Assembly: GCA_900299005.1 (NCBI GenBank)
Contig: OMID01000076.1
Coordinates: 20,888-84,887 of the forward strand
Reading direction: 5' to 3'
Length of the DNA: 64,000 bases
Source of the DNA: Oxalobacteraceae bacterium
GTDB lineage: Bacteria; Pseudomonadota; Gammaproteobacteria; Burkholderiales; Burkholderiaceae_D
Shown here one piece after another: positions 19,967 to 30,100 of this stretch; position 1 is the first letter of the stretch, and every line of letters begins with the position of its first letter. The translations under genes and the position numbers were made by a program. The notes under the pieces are model-generated. The model saw only the letters and a list, made by a program, of their open reading frames with translations. It had not been told where the DNA came from and searched no databases.

Positions 19967-21250
19967 TCAACGACTAAAGGCGAGTCGTCCAGAGACAATC
20001 GTATGCCTCACCTGACCCTGCAATTCGTAACCAAGAAAAGGTGTGTGCTTGCCTTGACTGACAATCGCGGAAGTATCGACTTTCCAGCGGGCAGTCGAAT
20101 CAAAGAGGCAGATATCAGCGACACTGCCCACCGACAGCGTGCCGGCATCCAGACCTGCCACCCGCGCCGGATCGCAGGTGATGCGCGCAAGCGCAGTCAT
20201 TAGACCGTCTTTGGTATTGAAATGATCTTCCGCCCATTTGATCGACAGAGACAGCAGCAGCTCCAGACCGGTCGCGCCGGGTGAGGCTTCACCGAAGGGA
20301 AGCAGTTTTTCATCATCATCCACTGGGGTGTGGTCGGAGCAGATCGCATCGATCGTGCCATCAGCCAGCGCTTGGCGTATCGCATCACGGTCGCGATGAC
20401 TGCGCAAGGGCGGCGACAGGCGCGCGTTGGGATCGAAAAAGCCGATGTCGTGATCGGTCAGGTGGACATGATGCGCGCCGACGTCGCAACTGACGTGCAA
20501 ACCCTCGGCCTTGGCCGCACGAACCAGCGCAATGCCTGCGGCAGAAGACAAGCGGCACAGGTGCACGCGCGCACCGGTCACGCGCATCAATTCAAAAATG
20601 GTGTGCAGTGCAATCGTCTCGCTCATTACCGGCACGCCGGACAGGCCCAGTCGCGAAGCCAGTGGCCCGCTATGGGCATTGCCGCCCTTGCCCAGATGAG
20701 GATCCTGGGGGCGAAGCCAGACGGTGTAGCCGTAGGTTTGCGCATACTGCATTGCCCGAAATAGCACCGTGGTGTCTTCGATCGTATGATCAGCCTGCGC
20801 GAAACCGACGCACCCCGCTTCGGTCAGCTCGGCCATTTCGGTCAGTTCGCGACCCTTAAGACCGACGGTCAGCGCTCCCAGCGGATACACATGCGACTGA
20901 TTCATCAGTCGAGCACGGTGAACGAGCATTTCGACCAGGCCGGGTTCGTCCAGCACCGGGTCGGTATCCGGCGGACATAACAGACTGGTCACACCCCCCG
21001 CCAGCGCAGCTTGCAGTTCGGACTCGAGCGTCGCCTTGTATTCGTATCCAGGCTCGCGCAAGCGTGCTGACAAATCCACCAGACCGGGTACGACAATCAT
21101 CCCGCTGGCATCAATCGTTTGATCGGCGCCAAAGGCACCGGGCGTGTCACCGACGGCAACGATCTTGCCATCAGCGATGAATACATCCCGCTGCGCGTCG
21201 ATCTGGTTGGCCGGGTCGATAACGCGGCCCTGCTTGATGTGTAGTCTCAT
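19967..21250 (-). CDS. pyrX: Non-catalytic dihydroorotase-like subunit (PyrC'/PyrX)
   Basis: A 427-residue type I dihydroorotase homologue. Active enzymes carry DxHxH followed by LREPG; here the stretch is DLSARLREPG (residues 59-68), so both metal-binding histidines are replaced by Ser61 and Arg63. Other family segments remain, such as GAHHVHLTDHDI and AICSDHTPVDDDEK. This matches the known pseudo-dihydroorotase of Pseudomonas and Burkholderia, which holds the PyrB dodecamer together. It lies 39 bp after pyrB, as expected for that role. A catalytic dihydroorotase must be encoded elsewhere. Confidence 0.88.
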   Translation of the reverse strand: MRLHIKQGRVIDPANQIDAQRDVFIADGKIVAVGDTPGAFGADQTIDASGMIVVPGLVDLSARLREPGYEYKATLESELQAALAGGVTSLLCPPDTDPVLDEPGLVEMLVHRARLMNQSHVYPLGALTVGLKGRELTEMAELTEAGCVGFAQADHTIEDTTVLFRAMQYAQTYGYTVWLRPQDPHLGKGGNAHSGPLASRLGLSGVPVMSETIALHTIFELMRVTGARVHLCRLSSAAGIALVRAAKAEGLHVSCDVGAHHVHLTDHDIGFFDPNARLSPPLRSHRDRDAIRQALADGTIDAICSDHTPVDDDEKLLPFGEASPGATGLELLLSLSIKWAEDHFNTKDGLMTALARITCDPARVAGLDAGTLSVGSVADICLFDSTARWKVDTSAIVSQGKHTPFLGYELQGQVRHTIVSGRLAFSR

Positions 21251-21289
21251 TTCATTCTTTTCCCGCTGCGCTCTCAGGCGAACTCAGCA

Positions 21290-22249
21290 TCAGGCCCCTG
21301 CCAGCATGCTCATCACGGCCATGCGAACGGCGATACCAAACGTCACCTGTGGAAGGATCACGGCTTGTGTGCCATCGGCTACCGCAGAATCGATCTCTAC
21401 GCCGCGATTCATCGGCCCTGGGTGCATCACGATCGCATCCGGCTTGGCCAGCGCAAGTCGCTCAGGGGTGAGGCCATAGCTTTTGAAATATTCCTGCGCA
21501 GAGGGCAGTAGCGCGCCGGTCATGCGCTCATTCTGAAGACGCAACATGATGATCACATCAACGCCTTTGAGGCCCTCATTCATGTCGGTAAACACGCGTA
21601 ATCCCATTTGCTCCAGTCCGCCCGGGAGCAAAGTGCGCGGTCCGATGGCGCGCACCTCGGGAACCCCAAGGGTCGTGAGCCCGTGAATGTCGGAGCGCGC
21701 AACACGGCTGTGCAGGATATCGCCGACGATCGCCACAGTGAGATTACTGAAATCTTTCTTGTAATGACGGATCGTGTACATGTCCAGCAAGCCCTGCGTG
21801 GGATGCGCGTGACGCCCGTCGCCGGCATTGACCACATGGACATGCTGCTGGCCAGTCTCGGTAAGGTGACGCGCAATCAGGTACGGAGCGCCGGACTGCG
21901 AATGACGCACGACAAACATGTCAGCATGCATGGCCGCCAGATTGTCGATGGTATCGAGCAGCGATTCTCCCTTGCTGGCCGATGAGGCAGAGATATTCAG
22001 GTTGATCACATCGGCCGAGAGGCGCTTGGAGGCAATCTCGAAGGTGGTGCGGGTGCGTGTGGAATTCTCGAAAAACAGATTGAATACGCTCTTGCCGCGC
22101 ATTAGCGGTACTTTTTTTACCTCGCGGTCGCTAACGCTGACAAAAGATGTCGCCGTGTCGAGGATGCGAGTGATCATGGCTTTGGGCAAGCCCTCCAGCG
22201 TCAGCAGGTGCTGCAGTTCGCCGTGCTGGTTGAGTTGGGGGTTATGCAT
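21290..22249 (-). CDS. pyrB: Aspartate carbamoyltransferase catalytic subunit
   Basis: A 319-residue transcarbamylase that joins carbamoyl phosphate and aspartate. The ATG at 22249 ([12 protein letters not shown]) is chosen because it matches the N-terminus I recall for related proteins and overlaps the pyrR stop by eight bases; an ATG at 22276 adds nine residues. Seen: [13 protein letters not shown] with the carbamoyl phosphate loop, [29 protein letters not shown] and [12 protein letters not shown]. The partner PyrX follows directly. No pyrI regulatory subunit is present, consistent with the PyrB-PyrX class. Confidence 0.95.
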   Translation of the reverse strand: MHNPQLNQHGELQHLLTLEGLPKAMITRILDTATSFVSVSDREVKKVPLMRGKSVFNLFFENSTRTRTTFEIASKRLSADVINLNISASSASKGESLLDTIDNLAAMHADMFVVRHSQSGAPYLIARHLTETGQQHVHVVNAGDGRHAHPTQGLLDMYTIRHYKKDFSNLTVAIVGDILHSRVARSDIHGLTTLGVPEVRAIGPRTLLPGGLEQMGLRVFTDMNEGLKGVDVIIMLRLQNERMTGALLPSAQEYFKSYGLTPERLALAKPDAIVMHPGPMNRGVEIDSAVADGTQAVILPQVTFGIAVRMAVMSMLAGA

Positions 22250-22751
22250 GGTCAACAGTGAGGGAGAATTGTCCATCCACGGCTCTTTGCAGCACGAGGG
22301 TCTGTTGTGCAGGCAAGGTCACGTTGGCTGCGATGAAATCTGCCGCGATCGGCAGCTCTCTGCCACCGCGATCCACCAGCGCTGCGAGCATGATCTTTCC
22401 GGGACGGCCGTAATCAAAGAGCGTGTTGATTGCCGCCCGTGTGGTGCGGCCGGTGTAGAGCACATCATCCACCAGCAGAATGCTGGCCCCCTCGACCTCG
22501 AAAGGCATCTGGCTGGGGCGAACCTCTTCCTTGAGACCGCGGCTGCCGTAATCATCGCGATAAAAGGACACATCGACAAAACCCAGCGCGCTGATATCGA
22601 GCGACTTGGAAAGACGTTCGGCCAGCCAGGCGCCACCGGAATAGATTCCGACCACGGCCAGTCTTGGTGCACCGGCAAGCGCGGCCTTCACGTCACGCTC
22701 TAGCCGCTGGTAGAGATTTTCGGCGTCGAGTTCAGGATGGGTCATGGGCAT
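22242..22751 (-). CDS. pyrR: PyrR bifunctional pyr operon regulator/uracil phosphoribosyltransferase
   Basis: A 169-residue type I phosphoribosyltransferase fold protein. Seen: [14 protein letters not shown] near residue 35 and the PRPP loop [17 protein letters not shown]. In Firmicutes PyrR is an RNA-binding attenuator; in proteobacteria its role is less clear and enzymatic activity may dominate. I found no obvious PyrR-type RNA hairpin in front of this operon. The ATG at 22751 is taken as start; a TTG at 22754 and an ATG at 22745 are alternatives. It overlaps ruvX upstream and pyrB downstream, so ruvX-pyrR-pyrB-pyrX form one transcript. Confidence 0.92.
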   Translation of the reverse strand: MPMTHPELDAENLYQRLERDVKAALAGAPRLAVVGIYSGGAWLAERLSKSLDISALGFVDVSFYRDDYGSRGLKEEVRPSQMPFEVEGASILLVDDVLYTGRTTRAAINTLFDYGRPGKIMLAALVDRGGRELPIAADFIAANVTLPAQQTLVLQRAVDGQFSLTVDHA

Positions 22752-23121
22752 CAAAATATTGTTGAAGTATCAGCGCCGCTGCTTCGCTATCCACGCGTTC
22801 GCCGCGCGCTGCAGGCAGCACGGCAGAGGTGTAGCGCTCGTCCACCAGTGTGGTGGGCAAGCCGAAACGACCATGTACCTGGTTGGCGAAACGTCGACAG
22901 CGCGCAGTCATGTCATGCTCTGCACCGTCGGGATGCAGTGGCAGGCCGACGACGACTGCCTCAGGCTCCCACTCGCCGATCAGCGCAGCGATGGCAGAAA
23001 ACTTCGCATCGTTGGTGGCAGCATCAATCACTGTCAGTGGCCGCGCCTGCTTGAGCAAACGATTACCCACTGCAACGCCGATCCGGCGCAAACCGAAATC
23101 GAAGGCCATCACCGTGCTCAT
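22732..23121 (-). CDS. ruvX: Putative pre-16S rRNA nuclease/Holliday junction resolvase-like (YqgF)
   Basis: A 129-residue RNase H-fold protein. Seen: MAFDFGLRRIGVAVGN with the first catalytic Asp, VVVGLPLHPDG, DERYTS and SEAAALILQQYF with the acidic residue cluster. YqgF is essential in E. coli, where it helps process the 5' end of 16S rRNA. It overlaps pyrR by 20 bp and follows yqgE by 87 bp; the yqgE-yqgF pair is widely conserved in proteobacteria. Confidence 0.93.
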   Translation of the reverse strand: MSTVMAFDFGLRRIGVAVGNRLLKQARPLTVIDAATNDAKFSAIAALIGEWEPEAVVVGLPLHPDGAEHDMTARCRRFANQVHGRFGLPTTLVDERYTSAVLPAARGERVDSEAAALILQQYFDAHDPS

Positions 23122-23208
23122 ACGCGCTACATGCTCCCCACCGCCAGCGGCATGGTCCGCTCAAGGGTACCTGGGTACAGCGCAGCGACGGGCCCTGAGA
23201 CACAGGAG

Positions 23209-23898
23209 TCACGCATGCCCGGCATCGCCAGAGAGCATGGCAGGATCGATGCCGAGCAGGTGCATCGCTGCCGCCAATCGTTCTTCTATCGGCGTCTCGA
23301 ACAAGATGACGGGATCGGCGCGGACCGTGAGCCAGCCATTGCGGAGTATTTCATCTTCCAGCTGGCCGGCACTCCAGCCAGCACATCCGAGCGTGACGAG
23401 TAATCGCTGCGGACCTTCGCCGCGTGCGCCGGCTTCGAGCACATCGCGCGAGGTGGTCAGCGCGACCTCGTCGGACACGTTGAGCGACGAGGTGTACTCA
23501 TTCGCCGGCGCATGCAGTACGAAGCCCCGCTCAACCTGGACAGGGCCACCAAACATGACCGGGCTACGGGCCGCCGAGGAGCCATGCGGATTGATTTCCA
23601 GCGACAGGTCCAGACGCTCGAACAGGACATCCATGGTCATGTCGGTGGGACGGTTGATGATCATGCCCAGCGCGCCGCCGTCATTGTGCTCACAAATGTA
23701 CACCACGGTACCCCCGAACAAGGGATCAAGCATCGAGGGCATTGCGATCAGGAAGTGATCCGCGAGCTGTAATGATGGTAGGGAGCTGCTGCTGTCGGAA
23801 GAAAAACCGTCGGCGTCCGCGACTGGCGCGGAAGAAGAAGATGATTGCTGCTTGCCTTGCTTGGCCATGCGGGGGATTTTATCAGCTTTGCCTGACAT
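23209..23898 (-). CDS. yqgE: YqgE/AlgH family protein
   Basis: A 229-residue member of the UPF0301 family. Seen: [20 protein letters not shown], the invariant opening of the domain, then [32 protein letters not shown] and [15 protein letters not shown]. The start ATG at 23898 has a good ribosome site (AGGAG). The N-terminus carries an additional low-complexity Ser-rich stretch (residues 18-39) before the domain. AlgH affects alginate regulation in Pseudomonas, but the biochemical function is unknown. It heads the yqgE-ruvX-pyrR-pyrB-pyrX-plsC block. Confidence 0.9.
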   Translation of the reverse strand: MSGKADKIPRMAKQGKQQSSSSSAPVADADGFSSDSSSSLPSLQLADHFLIAMPSMLDPLFGGTVVYICEHNDGGALGMIINRPTDMTMDVLFERLDLSLEINPHGSSAARSPVMFGGPVQVERGFVLHAPANEYTSSLNVSDEVALTTSRDVLEAGARGEGPQRLLVTLGCAGWSAGQLEDEILRNGWLTVRADPVILFETPIEERLAAAMHLLGIDPAMLSGDAGHA

Positions 23899-24295
23899 GA
23901 GAGCTCCTGAAAAAAATCCATGGCGCCCGCCGAGCAGCGCTGCTGCGAAGCAGCCCTATGCCGCTCGATCCTGAGGAAGCGCTGAATAATTAAACGCCGC
24001 AAGATGTCTTCTCTGGGAGATAACGGCAAGCCCTCGATTTGGCAGGCTCCCGCGTCGCACCGCAGTATTGGCTTGCCATAAAACGGGCTTTTTCAGCGTC
24101 TCCCTCTGCTCATGACCATGGAGACGCGTTAAGCGTCGCCGCTGCTCGCCCACCACCACCTCGGCGAGCGGGATCCATCGACGGCGGTCTCGATCTATTT
24201 TTTTGCGAAGCGGCTACACTCCTCCCACCGGCCGCTTGTCACGCTAGCCAGCCGCCAACGATTTGCCCCTTGGGCTTTACAGTTCAGAGAGTCTC
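23899..24295. other. 397-bp divergent intergenic region between yqgE and phrB
   Basis: It holds no supported gene. An inverted-repeat element occupies 23973-24106, and a small hairpin GCTGCTTCGCAGCAGC is readable on the minus strand at about 23940-23955. The rest should contain the divergent promoters of yqgE and phrB, but no clear -35/-10 pair stands out. Confidence 0.5.
23973..24106. repeat. 134-bp element with imperfect terminal inverted repeats
   Basis: The left end GAGGAAGCGCTGAATAA (23973-23989) and the right end TTTTTCAGCGTCTCCCTC (24089-24106) match as inverted repeats at about 14 of 17 positions with one gap. The core does not code. The family is unrelated by eye to the 85-bp elements at 6.0 and 18.2 kb. 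Only one copy is visible in the window. Confidence 0.6.
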
Positions 24296-25774
24296 ATGCG
24301 TCGCCTTAACAAATCACTGGTCTGGTTTCGCCGCGACCTGCGCAACTTCGACAACGCCGCACTGCATCATGCCCTTGGCGAGAGCCAGCAGGTGTATTGC
24401 GTTTTCATTTTTGATAAAGATATCCTCGATCCGCTGCTGCCTGAAAACCGCATGGACCGACGGGTGGCCTTCATTCACGCCAGCCTGCAAGAGCTTGATG
24501 CAGAACTCAAACGTCAGGGTGGCGGGTTGATTGTGCGCCATGCGCGAGCGGTAGATGAGATACCCGCACTGGCCGAACAACTCGGTGTGGATGCCGTGTA
24601 TGCCAATGAGGACTATGAACCCGCTGCCCTCGAACGCGATGCCCACGTTGCCAAGGGGCTGCAACGCTCGGGGCGAGAGCTTCTTATGTTCAAGGATCAG
24701 GTGATCTTCGCCAAAGAGGAGGTGCTATCACTGGCGGGCAAACCATTTTCTGTGTTCACACCCTATAAAAACGCCTGGCTGAAAAAACTCTCCCTGCCCT
24801 CGGGTGGGCTGAACCTCGACGCCCTGTTGCCGCTGGCCTGCAAGCCCGCAAAGGGACAGCTGGCCTTCCCCGCCACCGCAGCGCCAATGCCAACACTGAA
24901 ATCCATGGGCTTTGAGGCATGCAATCTGGCTGCACTGAACCTTGTCACGGGCATGAAAGGCGGCGCATCTCTGCTGAAAGACTTCGTTCCCCGGATGGCG
25001 CGCTACAAGGAGACCCGAGACTATCCGGCGGTGAAGGGTCCGTCGTATTTGTCTGTACATCTTCGCTTTGGCACCGTATCAATACGTTCTCTCGCGCGGC
25101 TGGCTGCCGAGTCCATGCAGTCGGGCGAAGGGAAAGAAGGGGCTGCCGTGTGGCTCTCCGAGCTGGTATGGCGAGACTTCTACTTCATGATCCTGTACAA
25201 CAACCCACAGGTGGTCGGCAGTGCATTCAAGCCGGAATACGATCGCATCAGTTGGGAAACCGGCAAGAAGGCTGACAATGCCTTTGCCGCGTGGTGCGAG
25301 GGGCACACGGGATATCCTTTGATGGATGCGGCAATGATGCAGCTCAATCAGACTGGCTACATGCATAATCGATTACGCATGGTGACGGCGTGTTTTCTGA
25401 TCAAGGATCTGGGTATCGACTGGCGACGCGGTGAAGCCTATTTTGCGCGACAGCTGAACGACTTCGACCTGTCGGCCAATAATGGGGGCTGGCAATGGGC
25501 CTCGTCATCGGGCTGCGATGCGCAACCCTACTTCCGCATCTTCAACCCGATCACCCAGTCGGAAAAATTTGATCCCGAGGGTAAATTTATCAAACGCTAC
25601 CTTCCGCAATTATCCGGGCTGGATCGCAAGTCCATTCATGCGCCCTGGCTAGCGCCAGAATTAACGCTGTCGATGGCCGGCATCAAGCTGGGCAAGGAAT
25701 ACCCACGTCCTATCGTTGCGCATGACGAGGCTCGCAAGAAAACGCTCGAGCGCTACTCGGTCGTCAAAAAATAA
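24296..25774 (+). CDS. phrB: Deoxyribodipyrimidine photolyase (CPD photolyase, class I)
   Basis: A 492-residue FAD flavoprotein that repairs cyclobutane pyrimidine dimers with blue light. The ATG at 24296 (MRRLNKSLVWFRRDLRNFDN) is preceded by AGAGAG and starts exactly at the antenna domain. Seen in order: the Rossmann-like photolyase domain (about residues 5-135), then the helical FAD domain with HLRFGTVSIRSLAR, LSELVWRDFYFMI, the DNA-contact region MHNRLRMVTACFL, and LSANNGGWQWASSSGCDAQPYFR near the C-terminus. All landmark residues are present. It is monocistronic, with repeat elements on both sides. Confidence 0.95.
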   Translation: MRRLNKSLVWFRRDLRNFDNAALHHALGESQQVYCVFIFDKDILDPLLPENRMDRRVAFIHASLQELDAELKRQGGGLIVRHARAVDEIPALAEQLGVDAVYANEDYEPAALERDAHVAKGLQRSGRELLMFKDQVIFAKEEVLSLAGKPFSVFTPYKNAWLKKLSLPSGGLNLDALLPLACKPAKGQLAFPATAAPMPTLKSMGFEACNLAALNLVTGMKGGASLLKDFVPRMARYKETRDYPAVKGPSYLSVHLRFGTVSIRSLARLAAESMQSGEGKEGAAVWLSELVWRDFYFMILYNNPQVVGSAFKPEYDRISWETGKKADNAFAAWCEGHTGYPLMDAAMMQLNQTGYMHNRLRMVTACFLIKDLGIDWRRGEAYFARQLNDFDLSANNGGWQWASSSGCDAQPYFRIFNPITQSEKFDPEGKFIKRYLPQLSGLDRKSIHAPWLAPELTLSMAGIKLGKEYPRPIVAHDEARKKTLERYSVVKK

Positions 25775-25801
25775 GCCAAGTCATCGCTCGCCGCATCGCT
25801 T

Positions 25802-25902
25802 GACCTGTCTCGTTAGGGTGATGGCAAGGCGACAACGCCGTAGACAGTGCCGACGTAGCGCAAGGTATTGGCAACGCCGCCAGCGACCTCACGAGGTAGG
25901 TT
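25802..25902. repeat. About 100-bp inverted-repeat element after phrB
   Basis: The ends at 25802-25825 and 25879-25902 form an imperfect inverted repeat (17 of 24 positions). It fills the 129-bp gap between the convergent phrB and patatin genes, so it may also work as a bidirectional transcription stop. No T-run follows, so it is not a classical intrinsic terminator. Confidence 0.5.
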
Positions 25903-25903
25903 C

Positions 25904-27109
25904 TTACTCTGCCAGCAGGTTCAGCGGCCGACTGTGACGGGTCAGATCGTATTGCATCGCGCCGCTCTCGCGGCCTGCCTGCTTGAGCCAGTCGGGATGA
26001 TTGATGGTGTCCTGCATGTCGCGACGACCTGCCTCCCAGCGCTCCCGCACGGATACGCGCGAGAATTCGTAGTCCTTGGATTCCCGCTCCTCGGGTCCCT
26101 GACGGTAGATCAGGTGAACCAGATCCATCGGCGCCACATTGGCAAACTCTGCCAGACGACGCACCTCGGGATCATCCAGCAAGGGCTTGGGTAGCTTGTC
26201 CATCAGATCGATGATGTCGCGTCGCAGATTGGTGAGGTCGGCCGCGACATTACTGGTGTAGCGGGTGCGGCTGGAATACTGAATATCCTTCTGTCGCTTC
26301 AGCACCTCATCAAAATCCACAGGTACCGGACCTCGTGCATTGAACAAGTCAATCTGGAATACCAACAGGCATTCCCTCGGACTGCGAACCTCCAGCACAT
26401 GCTGCAAGGGCGTGTTCGACAAGATTCCACCATCCCACCAGAATTCGCCATCGATCATGACGGGCGGGAATGACGGTGGCAGCGCGCCGCTGGCCATCAC
26501 ATGCTCCGGTCCGATGCGCTCGGTGGCACTGTCAAAGTAATGCGAATTTCCTGTTCGTACGTTCACGCTACCGAGGGACAAACGAACGGCTCCGTTGTTA
26601 ATCAGATCAAAATCGATCAGGGTCTCCAGAGTCTCGCGCAGCGGTGCGGTGTCGTATAAACTCAGCGCCGCAAGTGTGCCGGGCAGCTGAAAAGGCGGCG
26701 GTGGAACGCGAGGCTGATAAAACCCGGGAATGCCCAGCCAGGCCGCGTGCCAAGCACTGAGCTGATTAAGCGCTGTGCGGGTGTCGTGAATCTCTGTCAT
26801 CGCGCGCAGCCAGGGAGTGAGCGGCAAGGCATCGCTGACTTGCGGCAGGCCCGAAGAGACTCGTTGCCAGAATTCATTCAAACGCGCCACACGATGTTTG
26901 GGCGGATTGCCGGCAATGATGGCAGCATTGATCGCGCCAATCGAGACACCGACAACCCAGTCTGGCTGATACCGTGTGTCCGACAAACTCTCGAAGGCGC
27001 CCGCCTGGTACGCGCCCAGCGCTCCGCCTCCCTGCAAGACCAGAGCGATACGATCATGCGGACGCTGCAGTGAGGAGGGCTGATTATCCGTAGTCCAGGT
27101 AATTTTCAT
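25904..27109 (-). CDS. Patatin-like phospholipase family protein
   Basis: A 401-residue cytoplasmic serine hydrolase. Seen: oxyanion loop LVLQGGGALGAYQAGAFE (residues 23-40), nucleophile elbow VGVSIGAINA with catalytic Ser, and the catalytic Asp in FWWDGGILSNTPLQHV. These complete the Ser-Asp dyad of patatins. The C-terminal 150 residues form the DUF3734-like tail found in many proteobacterial members. No signal peptide. The ribosome site AGGAAG precedes the ATG at 27109. It may turn over membrane phospholipids or polyhydroxyalkanoate-granule lipids; substrate unknown. It lies 80 bp after chpA on the same strand. Confidence 0.9.
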   Translation of the reverse strand: MKITWTTDNQPSSLQRPHDRIALVLQGGGALGAYQAGAFESLSDTRYQPDWVVGVSIGAINAAIIAGNPPKHRVARLNEFWQRVSSGLPQVSDALPLTPWLRAMTEIHDTRTALNQLSAWHAAWLGIPGFYQPRVPPPPFQLPGTLAALSLYDTAPLRETLETLIDFDLINNGAVRLSLGSVNVRTGNSHYFDSATERIGPEHVMASGALPPSFPPVMIDGEFWWDGGILSNTPLQHVLEVRSPRECLLVFQIDLFNARGPVPVDFDEVLKRQKDIQYSSRTRYTSNVAADLTNLRRDIIDLMDKLPKPLLDDPEVRRLAEFANVAPMDLVHLIYRQGPEERESKDYEFSRVSVRERWEAGRRDMQDTINHPDWLKQAGRESGAMQYDLTRHSRPLNLLAE

Positions 27110-27189
27110 TGGGCTTCCTTGGAGATCAATGCTTTGCTGAGATCGAGTCGGCTCGGTATCCCCATGCCAGCGCCCGGTGCTTGATCAGC

Positions 27190-30100
27190 TCAGGCAGCGT
27201 GCGATGGCGCTGGTGATGTAGGCGCGCACGAGTTCAACCAGTCAAACAATTCCTGATCCCGGTAGGGTTTACCAAAATACGCATCTGCTCCGAGTTGCAT
27301 GGCATGTGAGCGATGACGTTCGGCGGCACGCGAAGTCACCATGGCAATCGGTATCAACTTGAGACGCTCGTCTGCACGCAAGCGCCCCAACAACTCAAAT
27401 CCATCCATACGTGGCATCTCGATGTCCAGCAACATGGCCGCCGGCGTCATCTCGCGCAATTGCTCGAGTGCTTCAATACCGTGCCGTGCAGCGACCACTC
27501 GGTAGCCACGACGCTCAAGCAGTCGCTGACTCACGCGACGCACTGTCAGTGAATCATCGACGACCATCACCAGGGGCGCCTTGTGAAAAATCTCATCGCC
27601 GCCTTCGGGTATCTGAGCAATGCCGTGAGCTTGTGCGAGACGCTCGAACCAGGACAAGGGATTCACGATCAGCAAGAAGCTGCCATCGGCTTGCAATGCG
27701 GCACCGGCCAATCCGGCAACGCCCACCAGTTGCTCTCCGGTTGGCTTGACTACGACCTCCCGGTGTCCCAGCACCTCATTGACGATAATGGCGAGCCACT
27801 GATCGAGCTGGCGCAACAAGACCACCGAAGGGCGATGCGATGCCAAAGCGGGCGCACGAGTGGTTGCCGCAGACTCGCGGCCAAGCAATTCGGCAAGACT
27901 TCGCAAAGGCATAACCTGGTCATGCCATTCGATGCTGCCGCGCTGTATCGCCTCGTGCAGCGCCGCAACACTGGGCTGCATGAGCTGCTGTACCAAGGAA
28001 GCGGGGAAGGCAATCGCTTGCCTGCCCATCGAGACCACCAGCACTTGCCGAGTGGAGAGCAATTGGGGAAGGCCCAGCGTGATGCATGTGCCGGCTCCAG
28101 GCAAACTGTCTACCTTGAGTGCTCCACCCATCTGCATCACGGCCTCTTTGACTGCATCCATGCCGATGCCGCGTCCTGCGAGTCCGGTCACGGTGTCGGC
28201 AGTCGAGAGACCGGGATGAAAAATAAGTTCAGTAATACCGGAATCATCGATCACGGCATCCCGAGCCAGCACACCCAGCTCAATTGCGCGAGCGTGGATA
28301 CGGGCGAGGTCAAGGCCACGGCCATCGTCGCTGATATGCAGCCTGAGTTCACCTCCCTGCTGAGAAAGCGCTAGCCGCACAAGGCCGCAACGCGGCTTGC
28401 CTGTCCGCTCGCGCTCCTCTGGCAGCTCGATGCCGTGCACGATTGCATTGCGTATCAGGTGCTGCAACACGCCGCTGAGTCGATCAAGTTGCTGTCGATC
28501 GATTTCAATATGCGCTCCCTCCAGCGCGAAATGGACCTCGCGGCCTGTCTCACCGGCCACCTGCCTGACCAGATGCCGCAAACGCAATTCCATGCAGGAG
28601 AACGCCTGCATTCCGGCTCGCCGGAGATCGGATTGCAGCTCTCGGGCGTGGCGCGTCTGTTGCGACATCATGGCCGTTACCGAATCGACCTCTCGCTCCA
28701 GAGCGCGCTGGAGGCTGGTCAGATCGGAGAGGCTCTCCGCAGTCATTCGGGCCAACTCCTGCAAGCGTGTGTAGCGATCAAATTCGAGTGGATCGAAGGC
28801 AGATGCGCTGGGCTGAGCCTGCGCAGTGATACGAGATTCGGACTGCAGCTCAAGCTCGCGTAGTTGTGTTCTCAGACGAGCGAGATTGTCTGTCAGCTCG
28901 GAGACTGTCTGCCGATGTCGCTGCACCGCCTCAGTTGTGCGCGCGGCGCCCACCAGAAGTTCGGCAGCACTACCCGAGGCGCGCTCGAGCAGATCATGGC
29001 GAAGTTTGGGCGGGGTAACTACTGCCTTGCCCGCTGCCCGCGCCGGCCAGGGCGGCTCCGGCTGGGGAGTGGCACAAACGGATGACGGTGGTGCTGCATA
29101 AGCTTGCACCAAGGGCTCGGGCGACAAACCCGCATCGAGAAACAGCTGTGCAAGATCCTGGCGCAATGCGCACTGATCAGGATCTTGCAGGTGAGTCGCT
29201 TTTTGTAGCTGCGTGGCTTCATGCTCCATACGATGCAGACGCTCTCCGAGCGACATCTGCCCGGCCATGCGAGCGCTCCCTTTCAGCGTGTGCAGTAAAC
29301 GGAGCGTGCCGGAACGAAGGCTCTCGTCCGTTGGAGTCGCAAGCCACTCACCCATCTGCTTCGCCAGCAAGGGTAATAACTCGGCCGCTTCCTCACTGAA
29401 CACCGCCAGCAGTTCGGTATCATCGCAACATGCTTCACCATCGATGGTGCGCGGCGAGGACTCCTTGAGCGTGGGCGCCGGTGAAAGGACACGATCTGGT
29501 CGATCGCGAGAGAGCGACCACAAAGCATGAAGCGCATCCGACACTGCCGATGCAACGCCATTGTCGGCACAGACGATCAGGTGGTGAGTTGACTCAAGCG
29601 TGGGCTGAATCTCGCACTGAATCTCGGGCTGAAACTCGCGCTGCAGAGCCTCTACACCTTGCATTAAGGTGTCTGAGTGAGCATGCTGACTGGCCACGGG
29701 CAAGCTGGCCAAGTAGTCGACCGCCCCTTCGAGTGCAAGTGCGGCATCATGGAGCCGCTGGCGGCCTACTGTGCCAGAACTGCCTGCCAATCCATGGGCT
29801 TCGCAGGCAATCGAGTCGGGTAAGGGTTTTGCTGTATCGGCCACCCATGCGGCCAGATCCTGCCTGAGACGCGACAAACGCTGCGTCGCTTCTTGAATGA
29901 AAATCTGCTCAAGGCGGTCATGCGAGCTTGCTTCGTCGGCGATGCACACATCGGGAATGCAGTCGATAGTGCGCTCCACATTTTCCGGCGGCCTTGCCGC
30001 GGGGTCTGCCATGAATGCAATGCCGGCATTTGCCATATTACTCAAATAGCCCGAGTCACCCGAATCATCGGGTGACTGCCCTGACAGACCGGACGCTGCC

